NCBI GenBank assembly: GCA_963701675.1 | Contig: OY969623.1 | Span: forward strand, 7,936,001 to 8,000,000 | Source: G963701675 sp963701675 | GTDB taxonomy: Bacteria > Planctomycetota > Planctomycetia > Gemmatales > Gemmataceae | Length of the DNA: 64,000 nucleotides | Reading direction: 5' to 3' | Shown: positions 25,684 through 34,810 of the stretch, piece after piece | How the letters are laid out: the number at the start of each line of letters is the position of its first letter | Numbering within the stretch: the first letter of the stretch is position 1 | Program-made: the position numbers and the translations under genes | The notes under the pieces: model-generated | Seen by the model: the letters and a program-made list of their open reading frames with translations, nothing else | The model's database searches: none | Told to the model about the DNA's origin: nothing

Positions 25684-28473
25684 TTACTTATCTGCCGGCG
25701 GATTCGCAGCTCTCTCGGCATCGGCTAATAGTTTGGCAATTTCGGCTTGCGGGACATAGCGCCCATTCACGATGACGGACTGAATCTTCTTCGTGTTGCG
25801 GATGTCCAGCAACGGATCGGCGTCGAGCAAGACGAGGTCGGCCCGTTTGCCGGCAGTGATGCTTCCATGATCCTTTTCTTCGCCGAAGAACTTGGCGGGA
25901 TTAATCGTTGCCGTGCGAAGGGCCTCAGCCGGCGACATACCGGCGTCAACCAGCAGGACAAGTTCGTCATGCAGGCTGAACCCGGGAAACACATATGGGT
26001 TGCTGCAATCGCTCCCGGCTAACATCGGCACGCCGGCCTTGTGCATGGCGCGCACTTGTTCAACGGTGTTTCGATACGATTTTTTGAGCGACGGCAATGC
26101 CTGGGGAGGCAGTTTCCGCGCCGTCCAGAACTGGCGCAGGAACGGCATCATGTACTTGATGCGTGGGTCTTCTGTAATCTCCTTGTCGTCACCGTGGGAC
26201 ATCGCCCGGAGTACGACAAGCGTCGGGCATTGCCACGTCTGATTCTTGATGAACTTCTCGAATAACGCCTGCGTTTTCGCATCGTCGCGGGTGTCGGCCG
26301 CCTTCTGTGAGACTCGATTTACGAGCAGGAAGTCGATCTTGTCGTGCTTCGTGAGGTGGTCGACTAGCTCCTTGCGGAGAGCATCTTCGTCCTTTGAACA
26401 AGCGATGGTCATGTTGGAAACGTGCTCGATGCTCCGCTGGCCGGCGTCCGACGCATCGGCCGGTGAAATGTTTTGCGAAACATGGCCGGCAAACGGCAGT
26501 CCTTGTTTCTTGGCTTCATCGGCGATGGCGAAGTAAACGTCGCGCGGAAGGCTTTCATAAACCTTGATGAAATCCACCTTCATGTCCTTTAGTCGTCGCA
26601 CGGCCGCTCGGCCTTCCTCCGGAGTCGTCGCCTTGATAGCGCCCGGCCAGACCGCCTGGCGGCCATCGATGAGTGCACCGGCGGCAACGATCCGCGGACC
26701 GAACAGCTTGCCTTCCCGGACACCGTCGCGCAAGCGCAATGTGGCGTCCGGATAGAAAGCGTGCAGTTCTCGTACGCCGGTAACTCCGTTGGCGATGAAG
26801 AGCGGCAGGTAGTCTGGGCCGCCGATATGGGTATGCATGTCCCATAAACCAGGGATTAGGAATTTGCCCGAACCATCGATTTTCCGTGCATTGGCCGGCA
26901 CTTTGACATCTGGACCTTCCGCCACAATCTTGTTGCCTTCGACAACAACGGTTTGATTCGGCTTGGATTTGCCTTCGATCACATCGACGACGGTCACGTT
27001 CGTTAGAGCGAGCACATCCGCTTCGTTGGACTTCTCAGCGCCGTTGTCGGGCGGCGCAGTGGCGCCACTCTTGGCATCGGCGCTCCGAGTGGTTCGAAGC
27101 TGCTGCGTGCCCGGATCGAAGCGAAAGACGGCAGCGGAGATGGCAAGCTTTCGATTGCCGACGAAATGCGGATACATAGCGACAACCAACCCACCGTGCG
27201 CATCGATTCCGTTGTAGTCACCAAAGAAAACACCTTCTTGAAATTCAAAGGGCTCCTGCTTGACTTCGTGGTTGACGAACGTCCTGCCGCCGTCGACGCT
27301 GCGTCCGAGCCTGAGGCCGGTTTTCGTTCCCTCGAGCCCACGCCGGTCGAAGAATATCACATTGATGGAGCCGTCTATAGGATCGACGGCCATCCAGGTG
27401 AATAGTTGGTCTTTGCCCGAGCCTTTCGAGTCATCGTTTACTCGAACCGGTTGCTCCCATGTTTTGCCGCCGTCGCGCGACGCGGCCACAAAGACGTCCA
27501 GGTCGCTGTTTCGCTTATCGATCCAATTGACGTAAACCGAGCCGGCGTCGGCGCCGTTGCTCCGATCAACGCCAGTGACCGGCAAGCCGTTATGGCGCTT
27601 GATTCCAGGCGCCGGGCTGTCCCAGCCCTCGGGCATGTCGGAAACGACGATCTCTTTGCCGAAGGTCCAGCCGCCGTCGGTGGATTTCTTGCACACGATC
27701 CCGCGTGGACCTGCCCATGCGACGTACACCTCGCCTTTGGGTCCGACGGCAGGTACGGCGCCCTCGACGGTGTTGTCGCTATCGACGCAATCGCCAGGGG
27801 TGTCGGAGATTCGATGGGCTGGCGAATATGTCTTGCCGTTGTCGCAGGAACGAGAGAAATAGATGTGGCTCTTGTGTTCTGGTTTGCTGCTTCCGTATAC
27901 GTCGAAGCGCGTCCATGCGACGTATATGTGGCCTCGATACGGCGAATCCGTAGCCGAGTCGGCGCAAATGTAAGGCTTGTCCTCGAACGGCTCTACCGAA
28001 TTGACGTGATCGACAATGGGAACGGGTTCGGTCCATTTCACGCCGTCGCGCGACGAGCTGGTGTGGATTCCAGTTGTGGCGCGTTGAGGTCGCGCCTCCC
28101 GTATGCCATCAAATGCGATGTAGGTACGGTGTGCCGTCCCGTCCGGGCCGAAGGTGATCGCATCGTCGCCGTGCACGCGCTGGCTCGTGTTCGGTGCCGG
28201 CACCGACTTCCATGTCCTGCCGCCGTCTTCGGTCACATATAAGTAGTTGCTGGTTCGCGGTCCGCCTGGGCGGCTCGCCTGCATGGACACGCCGATGACG
28301 TGTCCTCGATGGGTAGGGTTAATGGCTACCGAAACTTCGCACGGCCCGCGGGCCTCCGGATCGGTAACGCGCACGACCCAATGCCCCGACGGCTCATCGC
28401 CGCCAAGACTTGCCGCACACGAGAGGAGGCCTGGCAGCGCCGCTATAATCAGTAACCGAAGCCGCGTGTGCAT
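25684..28473 (-). CDS. Lipoprotein: BNR/sialidase-like propeller fused to a metal-dependent amidohydrolase
   Basis: 929 aa. The N-terminus LIIAALPGLLSCAASLGG has a lipobox (LLSC), so membrane lipidation is expected. Residues about 30-460 form a six-bladed sialidase-like propeller with Asp-box repeats (TEDGGRTWKS, SRDGVKWTEP, SRDGGKTWEQ, SVDGGRTFVN). A linker of about 40 residues leads to an amidohydrolase, residues about 485-920. Its metal site is MHTH near 546-548, Lys in DFIKVYES, His in FAGHVS and SIEHVS, and Asp in AGSDCSN near 819. All five ligand groups are present, so it should bind two Zn2+. The substrate is unknown. A fusion of these two domains in one chain is unusual. Divergent from the S41-like gene. 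Confidence 0.85.
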   Translation of the reverse strand: MHTRLRLLIIAALPGLLSCAASLGGDEPSGHWVVRVTDPEARGPCEVSVAINPTHRGHVIGVSMQASRPGGPRTSNYLYVTEDGGRTWKSVPAPNTSQRVHGDDAITFGPDGTAHRTYIAFDGIREARPQRATTGIHTSSSRDGVKWTEPVPIVDHVNSVEPFEDKPYICADSATDSPYRGHIYVAWTRFDVYGSSKPEHKSHIYFSRSCDNGKTYSPAHRISDTPGDCVDSDNTVEGAVPAVGPKGEVYVAWAGPRGIVCKKSTDGGWTFGKEIVVSDMPEGWDSPAPGIKRHNGLPVTGVDRSNGADAGSVYVNWIDKRNSDLDVFVAASRDGGKTWEQPVRVNDDSKGSGKDQLFTWMAVDPIDGSINVIFFDRRGLEGTKTGLRLGRSVDGGRTFVNHEVKQEPFEFQEGVFFGDYNGIDAHGGLVVAMYPHFVGNRKLAISAAVFRFDPGTQQLRTTRSADAKSGATAPPDNGAEKSNEADVLALTNVTVVDVIEGKSKPNQTVVVEGNKIVAEGPDVKVPANARKIDGSGKFLIPGLWDMHTHIGGPDYLPLFIANGVTGVRELHAFYPDATLRLRDGVREGKLFGPRIVAAGALIDGRQAVWPGAIKATTPEEGRAAVRRLKDMKVDFIKVYESLPRDVYFAIADEAKKQGLPFAGHVSQNISPADASDAGQRSIEHVSNMTIACSKDEDALRKELVDHLTKHDKIDFLLVNRVSQKAADTRDDAKTQALFEKFIKNQTWQCPTLVVLRAMSHGDDKEITEDPRIKYMMPFLRQFWTARKLPPQALPSLKKSYRNTVEQVRAMHKAGVPMLAGSDCSNPYVFPGFSLHDELVLLVDAGMSPAEALRTATINPAKFFGEEKDHGSITAGKRADLVLLDADPLLDIRNTKKIQSVIVNGRYVPQAEIAKLLADAERAANPPADK

Positions 28474-28656
28474 GAGATTCGCCTAATAGAGTGTTTTGAA
28501 TTGGTGTGGCAAAATCTGATGGCCAAACTATGGGCCCGGGCACAGAAGTAAATGGCGCGATCACCAAGATCAATTGACATTCGATTCAGATATGCTAAAA
28601 ATTTGGCATATATGACCTTAACGTTGGTTGGGAGTTCCCGGCGGAGGTACATCGCA

Positions 28657-30144
28657 ATGGCACATTCGTTCAAGTGGCACTTATTGCTCGGGTTGGTCGT
28701 CTGCTTCAGTGGCACGGCTTCGTGGGCATCGGATTCCACGAACCCGGACAAGCTCGCCGAGAAGGCGTGGGAAGTTACCACGGTGGTTCTCGACAACCAT
28801 GTCAACCCTCCGACGCGACAGGAGATGCTATTGGCAGGTGTCAGGGCCGTCTTCAAACAGGCGGGACAGAACGCGCCTCCGGGCTTGAGCAAGCGCCTAT
28901 CGGCCGTGTCCAGTGAAGAACAATGGAAATCCTTCCTGTCAGAGAACTGGCCCGAGGTTGCAAAAGAATCGGCGAAACCCAACGACGTGAATGGCGCGCT
29001 TATCCCGGGCCTGCTGCGTGCCGTTCCGGGTGATCCGCATCTTGTGTCGGCGGCTGATCGGAAGGCGATCGAGGGATTCTCGGGAAACCGCTATGTCGGC
29101 ACGGGAGTGCAAATCGGCTACAGTCCCCATTACAAACTTGCACACATCATGAGCCCTTTCCGCAATGGTCCGGCCCATAAGGCAGGTGCGCGTCCAAACG
29201 ATCTCATACTCGAAATCGACGGCAAAGACGTTCACGACGTCGGACTCAAACAAGTTGTCGATCTGCTCCGAGGCGATGAGGGAACCGACGTAACTGTCGT
29301 CGTCCGGCAGCCCAAAAGTGACGAAAAACGCACCCTGCGGATAACCCGTGGTGTATCGCCTATCGAGACTGTCGTGGCACACAGTCGCGGCGAAGGGGAC
29401 CGTTGGCAGTTTCGAATCGACCCGAGTGTTCCGATCGGATGCATCGCGATCCTGTCGCTTAACAGCAGCACGCTCCAGGAATTGAAGGCAATGGAGGCGC
29501 GGCTGATCGAAGACGGCGTGAAGGCCGTGGTGCTCGACCTGCGGTTCGCCCAAAGCGGTTCCGCCCATAATGCCGCCCTCGTTGCCGACGGCATTCTGGA
29601 TGGTGGCCTCATGTGGCGCATTCGCGACTCCCGCCAGAACGTCCGTGAGTGCCGAGCCGACCGTGAATCGCTTTTCCGCGGACTTCCCATGGTTGTACTC
29701 GTGGATCAAATGACGAGTTCGCCATTCGCTTGGATCGCAGCCGCCCTTCAAGACAATAAGCGTGCCGTTCTCGTTGGTCAGACCATCGTGCGCGATGGTT
29801 ACACCAAGTCGTTCGTCGATGTGCCGGGCGGTGAATGGACTATGGAGATGGCGACCGCACACGTTGAGCGTGACAAGGCGGCGAAACCGCGCGCTGACGA
29901 GATCTCGGATCCTAGTCGATATGTTCGCGCGGAGTGGATTATCGAACCGCAACATGTGGTAGACACTACATCGCAGCAACGTGGTGCTCTGCACCAGCGG
30001 GTTTTGGAGCACTTGAGGACCGAACCCACACCGGGCCTCAGCCCGACGCCGCCAAAGGATGCACAACTGGCGAAGGCGTTGGAGCTCCTCGACAAACGCA
30101 TTAACGAAACCAACGCATCCGAGGACGCCGAGAAGACCAAATGA
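28657..30144 (+). CDS. Exported PDZ/S41-peptidase-like protein
   Basis: 495 aa from ATG 28,657 (CGGAGGT eight nucleotides upstream), with a signal peptide ending SWAS. A helical N-terminal domain (about 25-140) precedes a PDZ domain (VGTGVQIGYSPHYKLAHIMSPF...GARPNDLILEIDGKDV, about 143-240) and an S41/CtpA-like catalytic core (about 255-420). The Ser region VDQMTSSPFAWIAAALQDNKRAVLVGQ matches the family. The following segment reads TIVRDGYTKSF instead of TFGKG, so the usual catalytic Lys is missing; the protein may be inactive or use another residue. Its stop overlaps the next start (ATGA), so the two are coupled. Confidence 0.75.
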   Translation: MAHSFKWHLLLGLVVCFSGTASWASDSTNPDKLAEKAWEVTTVVLDNHVNPPTRQEMLLAGVRAVFKQAGQNAPPGLSKRLSAVSSEEQWKSFLSENWPEVAKESAKPNDVNGALIPGLLRAVPGDPHLVSAADRKAIEGFSGNRYVGTGVQIGYSPHYKLAHIMSPFRNGPAHKAGARPNDLILEIDGKDVHDVGLKQVVDLLRGDEGTDVTVVVRQPKSDEKRTLRITRGVSPIETVVAHSRGEGDRWQFRIDPSVPIGCIAILSLNSSTLQELKAMEARLIEDGVKAVVLDLRFAQSGSAHNAALVADGILDGGLMWRIRDSRQNVRECRADRESLFRGLPMVVLVDQMTSSPFAWIAAALQDNKRAVLVGQTIVRDGYTKSFVDVPGGEWTMEMATAHVERDKAAKPRADEISDPSRYVRAEWIIEPQHVVDTTSQQRGALHQRVLEHLRTEPTPGLSPTPPKDAQLAKALELLDKRINETNASEDAEKTK

Positions 30145-31901
30145 TGCTCCGAGGATCTGTCTTCGGCTGGTTCTCGACTCTCACCGTCGTGGCTGGGCTC
30201 GGGTTCATATATTCCGACGTCGATGATCGGACTGCGCAAGCGCCGACGGAACAAGCTCCTCGGCTGCGTCGGCCCGCGGCGCTGGCACCGTCAAAGGACG
30301 GCAAGTGGCTTTACGTGGCTAACCACCGCTCCGGATCGATTTCGGTGATCGACGTCACCTTGCAGCGCGTCGTCGCCGAAGTCGAAGTCGGAAAGTCGCT
30401 TGCCGACATCGTGGCCTCGCCCGATTCCCGACATCTACTGGTTGTCGATGAATCGGCAAACGAGCTCATTCGGCTTTCGTGTCGCGGTCCGGAGTTATCG
30501 GTTGTTGATCGCTTGGCGGTCGCCCCCACGCCGGTTACCGTCCGAGTAGTGGCCGGCGGGATGCAATGTTCGGTCGCATCATTGTGGTCTCGCCGTTTGT
30601 CAGTCGTTAGTTTGCGGGAGAAGCTCGAAGTTGAACAGGCAATGGATGTGCCGTTCTCGCCGCGGAGGCAACTTCCATCAGCCGACGGAAAAAAACTCAT
30701 CGTCGCGGATTCATTCGCTGGAAAGCTTGCGTTAATCAATATCGAGCGCGGAACGATTGAGTCCGTCCGCGACCTTCCAGCCCACAACATCCGCGGCCTA
30801 GCTTTCACCAGGACGGGTTCCGATCTCTTACTTACCCACCAAACGCTTGCTGCCCTGGCGCAGACTACGCGTGATGACATTCACTGGGGCAACCTGATCA
30901 CGAACAACGTCCGCGTTATCCCGCTGGACGATGTGTTCACTCTGACGGCTGACTTGCTGAAGAATAGCCGATTGCTTCCACTCGGTGAAGTCGGCCGTGG
31001 CGCCGGCGATCCCGCAGGGATTGCCAGCGTCGAAACCGATATGATCGTCGCACTCGCCGGCGTGGATGAGGTGGCCATCGGTCGTGACGGCCGCTGGAAG
31101 CGCCTCGCAGTTGGGGCTCGGCCGAGTGCAGTGGCGGTCAGTCCCGACGGTTCCCTCGCATTTGTAGCGAATTCGCATGACGATTCGATTTCGTTCGTTG
31201 ACTGGAAGAACGCCAAGGTGATCACTACGGTTTCGTTGGGAAAACAACCGCAGCTGTCGCAGCGGGATCGCGGCGAAATGTTATTTCATGACGCCCGGTT
31301 GTCACACGACGCTTGGCTGAGCTGCCATAGTTGTCACACCGACGGTCACAGCAACGGTCAGTTGAATGACAATCTCGGCGACGGCGCTTTCGGCGCACCG
31401 AAGCGCGTTTTGTCGCTTCTCGGAGTCAAGGATACGCGACCATGGGCATGGAATGGCGAAGTGGCCGACTTGGACGCGCAGGTGCGGAAGTCGATTCACA
31501 CGACCATGCACGGCCGGAAGATGTCGGAGGAACAAGAAAACGCCCAAGTAGAGGCGCTCACCGCGTTCTTGCACTCGCTTACGCTGCCGCAGGCGGTTTC
31601 ATCCGACAAAGCGGCGACCGAGCGTGGACGACAGGTCTTCTCGCATCACGGTTGCGCCGCATGTCATGCGGCTCCCACTTACACCACGCCAAAGGTGTAC
31701 GATGTCGGCCTTCCCGACGAAGTGGGTCACACGCGTTTCAACCCGCCGTCGCTCCGCGGCGTCAGCCTTGCCGGGCCGTATTTCCACGACAACCGAGCCG
31801 CAACCTTAGCCGATGTTTTCACTACCCACCGTCATCAACTCAAGCACAATCTTAGACCGGATGAAGTCAGCGATTTGATTGTTTTCCTACGCTCCCTGTA
31901 G
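30141..31901 (+). CDS. YVTN beta-propeller fused to di-haem cytochrome c peroxidase (MauG)-like domain
   Basis: 586 aa, exported (N-terminal hydrophobic segment). Residues about 45-360 hold YVTN-type propeller repeats (LAPSKDGKWLYVANHRSGSISVIDV, VAVSPDGSLAFVANSHDDSISFVDW). Residues about 370-586 resemble cytochrome c peroxidase/MauG, with two haem c sites: CHSCH at 395-399 and CAACH at 505-509. FNPPSLRGVSLAGPYFHDNRA is also present, as in that family. It probably acts as a periplasmic redox protein. It overlaps the S41-like gene by 4 nt. Confidence 0.85.
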   Translation: MMLRGSVFGWFSTLTVVAGLGFIYSDVDDRTAQAPTEQAPRLRRPAALAPSKDGKWLYVANHRSGSISVIDVTLQRVVAEVEVGKSLADIVASPDSRHLLVVDESANELIRLSCRGPELSVVDRLAVAPTPVTVRVVAGGMQCSVASLWSRRLSVVSLREKLEVEQAMDVPFSPRRQLPSADGKKLIVADSFAGKLALINIERGTIESVRDLPAHNIRGLAFTRTGSDLLLTHQTLAALAQTTRDDIHWGNLITNNVRVIPLDDVFTLTADLLKNSRLLPLGEVGRGAGDPAGIASVETDMIVALAGVDEVAIGRDGRWKRLAVGARPSAVAVSPDGSLAFVANSHDDSISFVDWKNAKVITTVSLGKQPQLSQRDRGEMLFHDARLSHDAWLSCHSCHTDGHSNGQLNDNLGDGAFGAPKRVLSLLGVKDTRPWAWNGEVADLDAQVRKSIHTTMHGRKMSEEQENAQVEALTAFLHSLTLPQAVSSDKAATERGRQVFSHHGCAACHAAPTYTTPKVYDVGLPDEVGHTRFNPPSLRGVSLAGPYFHDNRAATLADVFTTHRHQLKHNLRPDEVSDLIVFLRSL

Positions 31902-32086
31902 ATACATAGAATCGGTTATTTGGGCTTGAATTAGCTACAGGAACAGCGCGTCGCGGTTTACAATGGTGCCACCTAACGTGCGCTGCAAAAAAAAGGAAAA
32001 TCGCGCGTCCGGTTTTGGCTTGGATTTCGCCCTAAGGATAGGGACTCATCGAGACCGCGTTCTCCGTTCGCTCCTGGAGGTTTGTC

Positions 32087-34801
32087 ATGACTCGCAAAAA
32101 CACACGCCGGCATTTCGGTTATAACATCCATAACTCCTTAATCGGACGCTATTTCCGTCCGACTGTGGAGCATTTGGAGCACCGCCTTCCACCCGGGGAT
32201 ATCGGGATAACCGGGCAACTTGTGTTTGCCGAGGGCTCTCAGTTGGCTTTGGAACTTCCGAGTGATTACGACAATGCAACACTCTTTAGTTCCCATCTTG
32301 AAGAATGGTGCAGTGAGGTGCGAATTAGCCTGCTTCCAACGGCGGATGAGGCCGCCTATACCTTGTCGCCGGAGGGCTCGCCTTCAAGCGATCTGTCTGT
32401 TACAGGCGACGAATCTGTTTATGGTCTCGCGGCCACCGATGCGGCCGGAATTCGTCATGTAATGCAGTCCGCACGACCGTCACTGCCCGTCACTAACGTC
32501 AGCGCGAGTCTCGGCGGGCTCATGTCAGCCGCTCCGGGGAATTCGTTTCGCGTTGGCGGAGTTCAAACACCGATTCCGGCACTCCGCGCTAGTGTCAAGC
32601 AAAGCCCGGTGCGCCAGCAAAGGGAAATTGCCGCCGCTCCGTCGCAGGCCGTCGAGAATCATGCGAAGCTCGACCTTGCCTTCGAGGAGAATGTCGGCCA
32701 GACCGATTCGCGCGTGGATTTTGTGGCACGAACCGGCGGAACCACGGTGTTTCTGACGCCGGCGGCAGCGGTGTTCGCAGTGAAGAATTCAGAATCCAGA
32801 ATGCAGAATTCAGAAGACCGGTGGCGAGCGGGGCGTGTTAACGCCCTGGAGGCGGAATCAAACACCGGGGTTGCAATCCACATGCAATTACTCGGCGCGA
32901 ATGCAGAAGCGCGCGTGGCGGGTGTCAATCCGCTGGAGACGACAGTCAACTATTTCATCGGTAACGATCCGTCGCAATGGCATGCAAACGTGGCTACCTT
33001 TGGACGGGTCGAATACGACGAGGTGTATCCTGGCATCGACCTCGCGTATTACGGCAAGAATCAACAACTCGAGTACGATTTCATCGTGAGTCCGGGGGCG
33101 GATGCGAATGTAATCGCATTGAACTTTACTGGCGCCGATGAGGCACGGATCGATAAAGGCGGCAATCTCGTGCTCCAAACCGCGGCCGGCGAGCTAGTGC
33201 AGGAGAAGCCCTACTTGTACCAAGACATCAACGGAACCCGCCGTGAGATTCCGGGGAGCTTCATTCTCGAGACCCAGCACTCAGGACTCCAAACGCAGGA
33301 TGCCGCACAAGTTCGTTTCCAAATCGGAGAGTACGATCCCGATCACACGCTTGTCATCGATCCAGTCGTGTCCATCGAATACGCCACGTACTTGGGCGGT
33401 GCGGTGTCACCGGGTGGACCCGCATTTCAAGGGGGTCGCGGCATTGCGGGAGATGCGGCCGGCAGTGCATACGTCGCCGGTTTTACTGACGCCCTCGACT
33501 TCCCCACTACGCCCGGCGCCTACGACACAACCCCAGGCAACGGTGAGGCGTTCATAACGAAGATCCGTGCAGATGGCACGGGCTTGATCTACTCGACTTA
33601 TTTAGGCGGCTCCGGCAACGACTCGGCGTTGGCCATTGCCGTCGACGCCGGCGGCAATGCATATCTGAGCGGGTTTACGTTGTCGTCGGATTTCGCCACC
33701 ACCGCAGGCGCATGGGATACCAGTTACGCAGGCGGCGGCGTCTCCGATGCTTTTGTGACGAAACTCAATCCCACGGGAACGGGCCTGGTGTACTCTACGT
33801 ACCTTGGCGGTTCCTTTGAGGACGATGGCAGCGGACTCGCTATAGACGCCAGCGGCAACGCCTATGTGACGGGAAATACCCGCTCCAACGATTACCCGAT
33901 AGTGGCCGGTGGTTTCCAGACAACGAAGAATGCCAACAGTGATGCTTTCGTGACAAAGCTGTCTGCCAATGGAACAAGCCTGATCCACTCGAACTTCTTG
34001 GGCGGTTCCGGACTCGATGACGGCTTTAGGATCGCGGTCGACGGCAGCGGCAACAGCTACTTGACGGGACGTACGAACTCGAGTGATTTTCCGACCACCG
34101 CAGGGGCCTTCGACACAACTCACAACGGCAACCGCGATCCGTTCGTGACCAAAGTGAATGCAGCGGGTACGGGCCTTGTTTATTCGACTTACCTCGGCGG
34201 GTCCGGTGACTTCGACTTCGGCCACGACATCGCCGTCAATGCGAGCGGCATCGCCTATGTAACGGGACGGACGGACTCGGCAAATTTCCCGGTTACCGTC
34301 GGTGCTTTCAGCACGACGCAGAATGGTCTGCATGATGGTTTCGTGACCAAGTTGAGGGCCGACGGCGCCGGCCTGCTCTACTCGACCTTTTTGGGCGGAA
34401 ATACGAATGATGAGGGCAACTCCATCGCCTTGGACAGCGTTGGCAACGCCTACATCGGCGGATTGACGTGGGGCGGCACGTTCCCCATCACGCCGGGTTC
34501 TTACCAGCCCGTGTTCGGCGGGCCTAATGCCGACGCCTTCATGACGATTGTGCGGTCGGACGGGACGAACCTACTTTACTCGACATTCCTCGGTGGTCTC
34601 GGCCAGGATGAAGGCAATGCCATTGCCGTGAAAGGCAACAATGTCTTCGTGACCGGCTTGACGTCGACGACCAATTTTCCCGTCACGCCCGGCGCCTATG
34701 ACACGGTGAAGAGCGGCATCGTCGACACCTTCGTGGCCAAGTTCTGCCGCAGGGCGTGTCGCGCTTCGGTCGACGCCACACCGGTGGTTGCCGTTCCGTA
34801 A
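32087..34801 (+). CDS. Large exported SBBP-repeat protein with LEPR-XLL-like N-terminus
   Basis: 904 aa from ATG 32,087 with GGAGGT eight nucleotides upstream. The N-terminal motif VEHLEHRLPPGD is followed by a low-complexity region, then the conserved block beginning near residue 195 (AFEENVGQTDSRVDFVARTG). At least eight SBBP repeats follow, with ...GNAYVTG-T-S-DFPTTAGAF-T...DAFVTK...GLVYSTYLGG. Secreted or surface-located beta-propeller; role unknown. Two short foreign-looking repeat stretches are inserted in frame (32,785-32,816 and about 33,264-33,300). A 185-bp gene-free stretch precedes it. Paralogue of the genes at 5,305 and 43,491(-). Confidence 0.85.
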   Translation: MTRKNTRRHFGYNIHNSLIGRYFRPTVEHLEHRLPPGDIGITGQLVFAEGSQLALELPSDYDNATLFSSHLEEWCSEVRISLLPTADEAAYTLSPEGSPSSDLSVTGDESVYGLAATDAAGIRHVMQSARPSLPVTNVSASLGGLMSAAPGNSFRVGGVQTPIPALRASVKQSPVRQQREIAAAPSQAVENHAKLDLAFEENVGQTDSRVDFVARTGGTTVFLTPAAAVFAVKNSESRMQNSEDRWRAGRVNALEAESNTGVAIHMQLLGANAEARVAGVNPLETTVNYFIGNDPSQWHANVATFGRVEYDEVYPGIDLAYYGKNQQLEYDFIVSPGADANVIALNFTGADEARIDKGGNLVLQTAAGELVQEKPYLYQDINGTRREIPGSFILETQHSGLQTQDAAQVRFQIGEYDPDHTLVIDPVVSIEYATYLGGAVSPGGPAFQGGRGIAGDAAGSAYVAGFTDALDFPTTPGAYDTTPGNGEAFITKIRADGTGLIYSTYLGGSGNDSALAIAVDAGGNAYLSGFTLSSDFATTAGAWDTSYAGGGVSDAFVTKLNPTGTGLVYSTYLGGSFEDDGSGLAIDASGNAYVTGNTRSNDYPIVAGGFQTTKNANSDAFVTKLSANGTSLIHSNFLGGSGLDDGFRIAVDGSGNSYLTGRTNSSDFPTTAGAFDTTHNGNRDPFVTKVNAAGTGLVYSTYLGGSGDFDFGHDIAVNASGIAYVTGRTDSANFPVTVGAFSTTQNGLHDGFVTKLRADGAGLLYSTFLGGNTNDEGNSIALDSVGNAYIGGLTWGGTFPITPGSYQPVFGGPNADAFMTIVRSDGTNLLYSTFLGGLGQDEGNAIAVKGNNVFVTGLTSTTNFPVTPGAYDTVKSGIVDTFVAKFCRRACRASVDATPVVAVP

Positions 34802-34810
34802 GGAATGGGC

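Noticed and set aside
33400..34790. Regularly spaced repeats resembling a CRISPR-like array in DNA.
   Set aside because: They are the SBBP protein repeats: in frame, diverged at third codon positions, with no constant direct repeat.
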